A stretch of DNA of 5,090 bases from an uncultured Lachnospiraceae bacterium (lineage in GTDB: Bacteria > Bacillota_A > Clostridia > Lachnospirales > Lachnospiraceae): the NCBI GenBank assembly GCA_905200565.1, contig CAJKKX010000202.1, forward strand, positions 1 to 5,090, given 5' to 3'. This document shows positions 1 to 5,090 of this stretch, piece after piece. The stretch's first letter is position 1, and the number at the start of each line of letters is the position of its first letter. The notes under the pieces are model-generated. The model made no database searches. It was not told the origin of the DNA and was given only the letters and a program-made list of their open reading frames with translations. The translations under genes were made by a program, and so were the position numbers.

Positions 1-268
1 CCTGGCGGATGAGCCGACGGGGGCTTTGGATTCCCGCTCCTCCGATGAGCTGCTCGGAATCCTTAGCAGGGTAAATCAGGAAGGACAGACCATTCTGATG
101 GTGACGCACTCTACAAAGGCAGCCAGCCGTGCGGGGCGTGTGCTTTTTATCAGGGACGGCGAGATATTCTATCAGATTTATCGGGGAAACAGCACGGATG
201 AGGAGCTCTATCAGAAGATTTCCGGAATTTTGACATTGTTAGCGACAGGCGGTGATGATTATGCGTAA
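1..268 (+). CDS. BceA-like ABC transporter ATP-binding protein (C-terminal part, 5' end outside window)
   Basis: This is the last third of the nucleotide-binding subunit of an ABC transporter. It hydrolyses ATP on the cytoplasmic side to drive the permease encoded next. Read in frame from base 2, the visible 88 residues begin at the end of Walker B (LADEPTG, with the catalytic Glu at 11-13). The D-loop GALDS follows, then the H-switch VTHS (His at 107-109) and a strand-rich end (RVLFIRDGEI). The final stretch (FYQIYRG...ELYQKI...L) resembles the C-terminus of BceA-type ATPases more than MacB/LolD ones. BceA proteins are usually about 250 residues, so Walker A, the Q-loop and the signature motif lie upstream of the window. 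A TTG at 26 is not a real start, because the frame is open to base 2 and the conserved Walker B precedes it. The gene overlaps the permease start by 8 bases, indicating one operon and probably coupled translation. Family membership is sure; the BceA subtype is inferred mainly from the permease. Confidence 0.93.
   Translation, partial: LADEPTGALDSRSSDELLGILSRVNQEGQTILMVTHSTKAASRAGRVLFIRDGEIFYQIYRGNSTDEELYQKISGILTLLATGGDDYA
247..252 (+). promoter_or_regulatory. Ribosome binding site for the permease gene
   Basis: AGGCGG lies inside the 3' end of the ATPase gene, 8 bases before the ATG at 261. Two other in-frame candidates exist: GTG at 252, which overlaps the site, and ATG at 255, only 2 bases from it. 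Spacing therefore favours 261. The protein then starts MRKYF, a short basic stretch before the first membrane segment, as is usual for this family. Confidence 0.6.
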
Positions 269-2240
269 ATATTTTCTGGCAAAGCTTGCGGCCAGCAATC
301 TCCGAAAGAATAAGGAAAGCTATTTTCCCTGGCTGGTTACCTGCATTTTGACGGCTGCAATGTTTTATATCATGGTATCCCTGTTCTTAAATCCAAATCT
401 GAAAGAGATGGTCGGCGGAGATATACTGGCTTATATGTTGCTTTTAGGAAGCTGCGTCGTGGGGATTTTTGCCTTTATTTTTCTGTTCTATACCTATAGC
501 TTTTTACTGAAGCGGCGGAAAAAGGAATTTGGCGTATTCAATATCCTGGGGCTGGAGAAAAAACATATTTCTATCGTACTGATGTGGGAGATGTTCTATG
601 CGGCGTGTATCAGCCTGGCAGGGGGACTTGCCGCAGGCATTGCGCTGGATAAGGTGATGTTTCTTCTGATCACCCGTATGCTGGATGCGGAAATTGTGCT
701 GGGCTTTTTCCTGTCACCTGTCGCAGTTGGTATCACGGTGGTTTTGTTTTCGATGATTTTTCTGTCGATTTATCTATACACGGTGCATCAGATTCGCACC
801 GCAGACCCGGTCGAGCTGTTACGGGCGGGCAGTACAGGTGAGAGAGAGCCAAAGGCGAAATGGTTTCTGGCGGTTCTTGGACTCGGATGCCTGGCAGCAG
901 GCTATTACATCGCTTTGACTGTGGAAAATCCGATTGCATCAATGCTTTTGTTTTTTGTAGCGGTGGTTCTGGTGATGGCGGGGACGTATCTTCTGTTTAC
1001 CGCCGGGAGTATCGTACTGCTGAAAATGCTTCGGAAAAATAAAAGGTACTATTATCAGACCAGGCATTTCACCAGCATATCCGGCATGATGTACCGGATG
1101 AAGCAGAATGCCGTGGGACTGGCAAATATTTGTATCCTTTCCACCGGGGTTCTGCTTATGATATCATCGGGCACATCGCTGATGTTCGGGATGGAGGATA
1201 TTTTGCAGAACCGTTATCCAACGGAGTTTGCAGTTTATGCGCGGGAGGAAAGTGAAAACAGCACACAGGAGATTTTTGATGAGGTAAGACGGATGCAAAA
1301 GGAAAGGGGCCTGTCTGTGACAAAGGAGATGCAGTACACCTATCTGGACTTCACGGTGAACTGTAAGGAGGATGAGTTCTACGTGGATCAGAGTGCATCT
1401 CTTGCAAGCATAGGGTCTGTCAGCAGTCTGGTATTTCTTCCTCTGTCCGATTACAATGCCGTCATGGGAGAGAAGAAAACGCTGAAACAGGGAGAAGTAT
1501 TGGTTTATTCGAATCGTGGGACATATGGATATCCGGTCATGAAAGTGCTTGGACGGGAATACAGCGTTGTGGAGGAACTGGACGACTTTGTAGGAAACGG
1601 GATTCTGGCGGCCAACATAAGCGGTACTTATTTTGTCATAGCGCCGGACATGGAGGAGATTCGGAGACTGTGCGAGAGAAAAAAGAAAGAGCTGGGGGGA
1701 AGAGGGATACAGACCTTTTATGGATTTGATACGGATGCGGATGAGGAGACGCAGAATGAATTTTATAAGGAATTATATGAGTGGTATCACGCGAAGGGGT
1801 ATCAGGGGATGGTGGAATCAAAAGCGGAATCGCGCCAGAGCTTTTATGGATTGTATGGCGGTCTTTTTTTCCTGGGCGTATTTCTGGGCGCTCTGTTTGT
1901 GATGGCGACCGTTCTCATCATTTACTATAAACAGGTTTCGGAGGGGTATGAAGACCAGGTGCGTTTTGAAATCATGCAGAAGGTTGGTATGAGCCGGCAG
2001 GAAGTGAAGGTGTCGATTCGTTCACAGGTACTTATGGTATTCTTTCTTCCACTGTGTGTAGCAGGGATCCACATGACAGCAGCGTTTCCGATGATGTCCC
2101 GGCTGCTGGCGGTTATGAATTTGGATAACCTGGGTCTGTATATGCGGTGTACCGGCGTTTGCTTCCTGGTCTTTGCAGTAATGTATGTGCTGATTTACCT
2201 GCTGACAGCGAAAACTTATTATCGGATTGTAAAAAGATAA
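261..2240 (+). CDS. BceB-like ABC transporter permease (FtsX-family)
   Basis: This is the membrane subunit of a peptide-antibiotic resistance/sensing transporter. The protein has 659 residues when started at 261, the usual BceB length. Hydrophobic stretches give ten likely membrane segments, near residues 24-43, 56-80, 105-127, 150-175, 201-220, 226-255, 284-310, 530-556, 588-610 and 628-650. One large extracellular domain (about 311-525) lies between segments 7 and 8, which is the hallmark of BceB and separates it from MacB and LolC/E. The basic loop KRRKKEFGVFNILGLEKKHI (84-103) and the later FEIMQKVGMSRQEV (569-582) are the paired cytoplasmic FtsX coupling motifs that contact the ATPase. 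Known family members bind or free lipid II-cycle targets of bacitracin, lantibiotics or other cationic peptides, and often signal to a partner histidine kinase. The actual substrate cannot be read from sequence. The gene follows the ATPase with an 8-base overlap and is the last gene of its operon. No kinase or regulator is visible; if present it would be upstream, outside the window. The start could be 255 or 252, but 261 has the best spacing. Confidence 0.93.
   Translation: MRKYFLAKLAASNLRKNKESYFPWLVTCILTAAMFYIMVSLFLNPNLKEMVGGDILAYMLLLGSCVVGIFAFIFLFYTYSFLLKRRKKEFGVFNILGLEKKHISIVLMWEMFYAACISLAGGLAAGIALDKVMFLLITRMLDAEIVLGFFLSPVAVGITVVLFSMIFLSIYLYTVHQIRTADPVELLRAGSTGEREPKAKWFLAVLGLGCLAAGYYIALTVENPIASMLLFFVAVVLVMAGTYLLFTAGSIVLLKMLRKNKRYYYQTRHFTSISGMMYRMKQNAVGLANICILSTGVLLMISSGTSLMFGMEDILQNRYPTEFAVYAREESENSTQEIFDEVRRMQKERGLSVTKEMQYTYLDFTVNCKEDEFYVDQSASLASIGSVSSLVFLPLSDYNAVMGEKKTLKQGEVLVYSNRGTYGYPVMKVLGREYSVVEELDDFVGNGILAANISGTYFVIAPDMEEIRRLCERKKKELGGRGIQTFYGFDTDADEETQNEFYKELYEWYHAKGYQGMVESKAESRQSFYGLYGGLFFLGVFLGALFVMATVLIIYYKQVSEGYEDQVRFEIMQKVGMSRQEVKVSIRSQVLMVFFLPLCVAGIHMTAAFPMMSRLLAVMNLDNLGLYMRCTGVCFLVFAVMYVLIYLLTAKTYYRIVKR
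1191..1835 (+). other. Extracellular sensor/substrate domain of the permease
   Basis: Permease residues 311-525 are largely hydrophilic and lie between membrane segments 7 and 8. In BceB-type proteins this domain determines which antimicrobial peptide or target complex is recognised, and it varies strongly between homologues. Here it is rich in acidic and aromatic residues (for example REESENSTQEIF, YTYLDF, GFDTDADEETQNEFYKELYEW). It holds two cysteines (about residues 368 and 471). Its assignment rests on topology and position, not on a recognisable fold motif. Confidence 0.7.
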
Positions 2241-2310
2241 AAGAAACCTCCAAACCGGGTGAATTCACAGATTTCACGCTGGCTTGGAGGTTTCCATCAT
2301 TTTCAGCTAA
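2231..2310. terminator. Bidirectional intrinsic terminator between convergent genes
   Basis: An 11-bp perfect inverted repeat, GAAACCTCCAA (2243-2253) with TTGGAGGTTTC (2284-2294), encloses a second short stem, GTGAA (2259-2263) with TTCAC (2273-2277). Together they give an extended hairpin. On the minus strand the stem is followed directly by TTTTATCTTTTT (complement of 2231-2242), a strong U-tract that would end the sialidase transcript. On the plus strand it is followed by CATCATTTTC, a weaker tract that would end the permease transcript. The minus-strand U-tract overlaps the last permease codons and its stop (2238-2240). The symmetric stem between two convergent genes supports use in both directions, most efficiently for the minus strand. 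Confidence 0.85.
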
Positions 2311-2357
2311 TTCTGCTTTTGAGAAGTTTCAGGATATTGTCCGTGCGTTTCAATTTT

Positions 2358-2810
2358 TTATTTTACAGTTCCTCTTTTATTCATGCCTGCTTTTCGACAT
2401 GCTTTTAAAAGAGAGGCTTTCTTCTTCTTGCTCCATCCTTTTGCAGAAATTTTAAGCTTTGCATGAGTGCCTTTGAGAGCTTTCGCTTTTAAGGTCTTAA
2501 GCGCCTTGCCTTTGAGCCGGATGGATTTTAAATTTTTGCATCCCATAAAAGCCTGTTTCCCAATGGTGGAGACATGTTTTCCGAGGACAACTTTTTTCAG
2601 GGATTTGTTGTTTTTGCAAAGGTTTGCGTCTAACTGTGTTACTTTGCAAGTCTGTCCTTCAATCGTAATGGTATCCGGTACGTTCAGGGACTTTGCCTTC
2701 TTGTTCTTTAAGGAAACGATCATGGCAGTTCTGGCATTCGCATCCAGTACCTTATAATTGATACCGTTGATGGTGACTTTGAGTCCCGCTTTCAGCTTTT
2801 GCGGGACACT
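2358..2810 (-). other. BspA-like leucine-rich C-terminal module with very basic tail
   Basis: Residues 761-910 begin with a beta-rich lead-in (VTINGINYKVLD, SLNVPDTITIEGQTCKVTQLD). A short BspA/LRR_5-type repeat follows, SLKKVVLGKHVSTIGKQAF then MGCKNLKSIRLKGKALKTL, with the signature 'L..V.LG..V..IG..AF.GC..L..I'. Only about two repeats are present, far fewer than in full BspA proteins. Such short basic ends are common on secreted proteins of Lachnospiraceae and probably hold the protein at the cell surface or on a glycan, but the ligand is unknown. The frame stops at 2358-2360 with no sortase motif. Confidence 0.75.
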
Positions 2811-5090
2811 GATTTTTACCAGCTTATCCATAGCCTGCTGCAAAAGAGCCGCATTTTTGCGAACCGTTTCGATCGAAGCAGGATTCCAGTCCTTCAGGAC
2901 TGTTTTATAGACTTCCAGAAAAGAAGCCCAGGACTCCTGTGTGTAGGAGGCGCTTTCGGACTGTAGGCTGGCGGCCTGGCGTAAAAGGCTGGCCAGACGG
3001 GCTCTGTCCGCCGCATTTGCAGCGTCATCGCTGGCCTGGTAAGCTTTTTCATAGGAAGTGCGCAGCGAGTCGAGCATTTTCCATAATGTTTCCGGATTTT
3101 GAGAGGAAGCAGCCTGTTCCGCAGCCTGGTAAGCTTTGGCGAAAGGATTCCAGACAGCGTCGGACAGGCTTCCTTTTCCTGCGTTATAGAGTTTTTTCGC
3201 CTCTGCCCTTTCAAGCAGGAGATCACGGTAGATCTCCTCAGAGGAACGGACAACGAGCTGTTCTGCGGCAGCGTTTAGCTGATATCCCGTGCGATAGAGG
3301 GTGGGATTCTGCGGAGCCTGGGATTCTGCCAGCGGTACGGCAAGAGCATATGCCTCCTGTAATGTCTGAAAGGATTCCTCCGTATACAATCCATTTTGAG
3401 CCGCCTTTGGAGCTGCGGCAGCATAAGCTTCCTTGAAGAAGGTCTGCGCTGCGTGGTAGAGACGTCTGCCGGATTTATGTGCCGGACGGTTTCGGCAGGT
3501 GAGGAGGGCGAGTCCATATTCAGAATCGCTCATTTCTTTCACAGATTCCGGATTTGCTTCATCCCAGTCATGCCCCGTGGCAGGAATGGTCTCTCCTTTT
3601 TCTACCAGGCCGTTACAGAGGCTGCAATAAATATCGGGCGTCTGTCCCGGATGTTCACAACTGGCAGGCTGTCCTCCGTATTCATAAGTGCTGGAGTGGC
3701 TGCAACTGTTGTCAGAAGGGTTGCCTGTTTCTTCGTCATTGACATAGATTTCATAGTAGCTGTTACCTAAAGTAAACGCATACCAGCCTTTGTGAAGGGC
3801 TTCTATCGTGAGCGTTCCATTTTCTACGGATGCGGTGAGGATGGAGTCGTCCAGCCAATCCTGGAGAGACTCATTCTCATCCGGGAGAATTTCAGTGTCA
3901 GTCAGTCCTGCCTGTGTATAGGTTTCTCCGGGTTTCAGATCAATGATGTAGCTGGAGGAAGCGTCTGCTTCTCCCTCAGGCACTACATCACGGAAAGAAA
4001 ACCTGTCGAAGTAGATCATAGAGTGGCTTGGTTCCCAGAGCAGAGCAAGGGAGCCATCCGGCATTTCTGTCAGGCAGGAGTAGCAGTATCCACCGCTGGA
4101 TTCCGGAACATCAAAGGTAGAGAAAAGGGTCATGGAATTATCTTCTTCTACCAGGAAGGTATAGAGCTTGCCGTTTTTTCTGCCGGGACCGCCGGGACAG
4201 GAGACGATAATGGCCTGTTTTCCCTGAATTCGTTTGGAATAAGAGATGGCTGAAACATTACAGGAGGAGTTACAGGAGGCATTCGTCTTTACGGCTTTTT
4301 GCATCACATAATTTCCTTCGGAATCCTTGACTGCGTCAGAGTAAGAGACTGCTCCCGCTCCGCTTCTTAAGAACATGCGGAGCGTACCGTCCTCTAATTC
4401 CACGATTTCATTTTCTGAGGACCAGCCGCCGCCTTCTTTGGCGCCGGGAACATCGTTCGAACGCTTCCAGCTCTGTCCGTTATCCGGGGACCAGGCAAGA
4501 GAAGCATTTTCTTCCGCGTCTCCGGTAGCATCTCCGTGATCATAGTATCCTAAGACAAGATCTCCCGTGCTGGTGGTGATGCCCTGTCCGGGGGAAACCA
4601 GAATCGCATTTTCTCTGGTGGGACGCTTCACCTCGTCATTGATATTCCGTGGGTGCTCCCAGGTTCTTCCGTGGTCTTTGGAGGTGACGCACCAGATATA
4701 ACCGATGCTGTATACATGGAAGAGAGAATCCTTATAGAAGACATTCTGCTGTACATCTACGTCCGTGTTTACCTGCTTCTGGGTCAGGTTATCCACATAT
4801 TCCCCTTCCTCGTTTATGGTATACAGGTTATACCATTCATCTACGCCATAGCCGGTTTCACTGTTGTCACTTCTGGAGAGAATTCTGGCGAAACCATTTT
4901 CATCAAGATTTTCAATATAGTAAGGATAGGTGGTCAGATCGCTGTCGGTGGGACAGGTTTCTACATTGCCATATTCCTGCGTCAGTGCCAGATAGCGGCC
5001 GCCATTGACGGTCACATAGCCTGTTCCAACGCCGATGGTCTTATATAGGGTGGTGCTTCCGGTAGGATTGACGTCCGCAAAGCAATAAAC
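2358..5090 (-). CDS. Large modular secreted sialidase, GH33 (N-terminus outside window)
   Basis: This exo-alpha-sialidase removes terminal sialic acid from host glycans such as mucin. The visible 910 residues are numbered from the codon at 5088-5090, and the frame is open to the window edge. The GTG at 5015 is internal, because conserved sequence precedes it. Residues 1 to about 130 resemble the end of the domain inserted in the catalytic fold of NanI-type sialidases. Two Asp boxes follow (SKDHGRTW 137-144; SPDNGQSW 201-208). The probable catalytic Glu is E226 in SENEIVELEDG, with triad arginines R242 (MFLRSG) and R304 (GPGRKNG). The Tyr nucleophile is Y337 in YSCLTEMPDG, and E353 in LLWE is the conserved Glu that supports the triad. 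E226 and R242 are 16 residues apart, as I recall for NanI and NedA. Then come a beta-rich segment (about 375-455), a Cys/His segment (461-539), three FIVAR-like repeats (540-760) and a basic BspA-like leucine-rich end (761-910). The signal peptide, FRIP arginine and acid/base Asp must lie upstream. There is no LPXTG motif or C-terminal membrane anchor. Whether it is hydrolytic or an intramolecular trans-sialidase cannot be decided here. Confidence 0.94.
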   Translation of the reverse strand, partial: VYCFADVNPTGSTTLYKTIGVGTGYVTVNGGRYLALTQEYGNVETCPTDSDLTTYPYYIENLDENGFARILSRSDNSETGYGVDEWYNLYTINEEGEYVDNLTQKQVNTDVDVQQNVFYKDSLFHVYSIGYIWCVTSKDHGRTWEHPRNINDEVKRPTRENAILVSPGQGITTSTGDLVLGYYDHGDATGDAEENASLAWSPDNGQSWKRSNDVPGAKEGGGWSSENEIVELEDGTLRMFLRSGAGAVSYSDAVKDSEGNYVMQKAVKTNASCNSSCNVSAISYSKRIQGKQAIIVSCPGGPGRKNGKLYTFLVEEDNSMTLFSTFDVPESSGGYCYSCLTEMPDGSLALLWEPSHSMIYFDRFSFRDVVPEGEADASSSYIIDLKPGETYTQAGLTDTEILPDENESLQDWLDDSILTASVENGTLTIEALHKGWYAFTLGNSYYEIYVNDEETGNPSDNSCSHSSTYEYGGQPASCEHPGQTPDIYCSLCNGLVEKGETIPATGHDWDEANPESVKEMSDSEYGLALLTCRNRPAHKSGRRLYHAAQTFFKEAYAAAAPKAAQNGLYTEESFQTLQEAYALAVPLAESQAPQNPTLYRTGYQLNAAAEQLVVRSSEEIYRDLLLERAEAKKLYNAGKGSLSDAVWNPFAKAYQAAEQAASSQNPETLWKMLDSLRTSYEKAYQASDDAANAADRARLASLLRQAASLQSESASYTQESWASFLEVYKTVLKDWNPASIETVRKNAALLQQAMDKLVKISVPQKLKAGLKVTINGINYKVLDANARTAMIVSLKNKKAKSLNVPDTITIEGQTCKVTQLDANLCKNNKSLKKVVLGKHVSTIGKQAFMGCKNLKSIRLKGKALKTLKAKALKGTHAKLKISAKGWSKKKKASLLKACRKAGMNKRGTVK
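2811..3473 (-). repeat. Three FIVAR-like helical repeats in the sialidase
   Basis: Residues 540-760 form an Ala-rich helical region with three units. The recognisable cores are LYTEESFQTLQEAYALA (568-584), GSLSDAVWNPFAKAYQAA (640-657) and SYTQESWASFLEVYKTV (715-731). Each has the 'Y..E/A.W/F...F..AY' signature of FIVAR domains, three-helix bundles found in Gram-positive surface proteins and carbohydrate-active enzymes, where they act as spacers or sugar/wall-binding units. The third unit ends LLQQAMDKLVK, the usual FIVAR close. Sequence similarity between units is modest, so they are old duplications. Confidence 0.72.
3034..3137 (-). repeat. 14-base direct repeat within the helical region
   Basis: GCCTGGTAAGCTTT (plus-strand reading) occurs at 3034-3047 and again at 3124-3137, 90 bases (30 codons) apart and in the same frame. 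Both copies encode KAYQA on the minus strand. It reflects similar helices in neighbouring positions of the helical region, either from duplication or from shared codon choice; it is not a mobile or regulatory repeat. Confidence 0.6.
3474..3710 (-). other. Cys/His segment after the catalytic domain (possible zinc-binding module)
   Basis: Residues 461-539 contain CSH (463-465), C478, CSLC (489-492), ATGHDW (504-509), C532 and H538. The pattern 'C.H ... C ... C..C ... ATGHDW ... C' recurs in many secreted proteins of Clostridia, often in several copies near the C-terminal modules, and looks like a small metal- or disulfide-stabilised unit. Its function is not established. The final half here (LTCRNRPAHKS) lacks the second C of the usual C..C pair, so the unit may be degenerate. 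Confidence 0.6.
4080..4415 (-). other. Sialidase active-site residues (Glu, two Arg, Tyr)
   Basis: In reading order these are Glu (codon 4413-4415), Arg (4365-4367), Arg (4179-4181) and Tyr (4080-4082). Glu and Tyr form the nucleophile pair of GH33. The two arginines, with one upstream, bind the sialic acid carboxylate. All four are present in the right order and at plausible spacing, so the enzyme looks active rather than degenerate. The assignment is by motif (ENEIVEL, MFLRS, GRKNG, YSCL), not by alignment. Confidence 0.8.
4467..4490 (-). other. Asp box 2 of the sialidase
   Basis: The motif SPDNGQSW is a second exact match to S-x-D-x-G-x-x-W, 64 residues after the first, and marks the next propeller blade. 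No further exact copy is seen downstream; additional boxes would be expected upstream of the window edge. Confidence 0.93.
4659..4682 (-). other. Asp box 1 of the sialidase
   Basis: The motif SKDHGRTW fits S-x-D-x-G-x-x-W exactly. Asp boxes are beta-hairpin turns repeated around the six-bladed sialidase propeller. They are structural, far from the active site, and diagnostic for the fold. Confidence 0.93.

Noticed and set aside
2243..2294. Inverted repeat as a transposon end, attachment site or operator
   Set aside because: It is a single hairpin between convergent stop codons with a U-tract directly after it, with no second copy or recombinase gene; a terminator explains it fully.
2147..2455. 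Plus-strand 102-residue frame running from the permease end across the terminator
   Set aside because: It overlaps both real genes and the terminator hairpin, and has no family resemblance.
2939..3436. Plus-strand 165-residue open frame opposite the sialidase
   Set aside because: It is antisense to the FIVAR region, and its Arg/Pro/Trp-rich product has no recognisable motif; it is a shadow of the Ala/Glu-rich minus-strand coding.
3396..4253. Plus-strand open frames at 3396-3770 and 3792-4253
   Set aside because: Both lie opposite conserved sialidase sequence and show no ribosome site or family motif that I can recognise.
4986..5015. GTG at 5015 as the true start of the sialidase
   Set aside because: The frame continues upstream to the window edge with sequence typical of the sialidase inserted domain (TTLYKTIGVGTGY), and a start here would remove the signal peptide, the FRIP arginine and the catalytic Asp.
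4653..5048. Plus-strand 131-residue hydrophobic open frame that could be taken for a membrane protein
   Set aside because: It is antisense to the Asp-box and inserted-domain region; the hydrophobicity comes from complementing Asp/Asn/Tyr codons.
1..5090. A novel defence or mobile system
   Set aside because: All three genes belong to known families, and there is no integrase, transposase, CRISPR array, tRNA or other sign of an island in the window.

Overview
The window holds three genes in a convergent layout, two of them cut by the window edges. On the plus strand, the last 88 codons of an ABC-transporter ATPase overlap the start of a complete permease gene (261-2240). Together they form a BceAB-type (peptide-antibiotic resistance and sensing) transporter. 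On the minus strand, nearly all of the right half (5090 down to 2358) is one long open frame. It encodes the C-terminal 910 residues of a large secreted sialidase (GH33 exo-alpha-sialidase) that carries several accessory modules.

The source is most likely a gut Firmicute, probably of the Lachnospiraceae (Clostridia). This is an inference from BceAB transporters with translationally coupled genes, a moderate base composition, and a sialidase with FIVAR-like helical repeats, a 'C..C ... ATGHDW' cysteine/histidine segment and a BspA-like leucine-rich C-terminus. That combination is typical of secreted proteins from mucin-foraging Lachnospiraceae such as Ruminococcus/Mediterraneibacter relatives. 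No rRNA or other phylogenetic marker is present, so genus and species cannot be fixed.

Region by region: 1-268, BceA-like ATPase C-terminus (Walker B, D-loop, H-switch). 261-2240, BceB/FtsX-like permease with ten predicted membrane segments and one large extracellular domain of about 215 residues. 2231-2310, a strong palindromic terminator serving both convergent units. 2358-5090, the sialidase, read right to left: the tail of the domain inserted in NanI-type catalytic folds, two Asp boxes, the catalytic Glu, two arginines of the triad and the Tyr nucleophile. After these come a beta-rich linker, a Cys/His segment, three FIVAR-like helical repeats, and a very basic BspA-like tail with no sortase signal. 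The signal peptide, first arginine (FRIP motif) and catalytic Asp must lie beyond 5090.

The two transcription units are opposed and separated by a terminator, so nothing indicates a functional link. The transporter would handle envelope-targeting peptide antibiotics, and the sialidase would release terminal sialic acid from host glycans outside the cell. I see no previously undescribed system. The most unusual feature is the modular tail of the sialidase, especially its last 89 residues, which contain no acidic residue and 28 Lys/Arg. There is no gene-free stretch over 300 bases.
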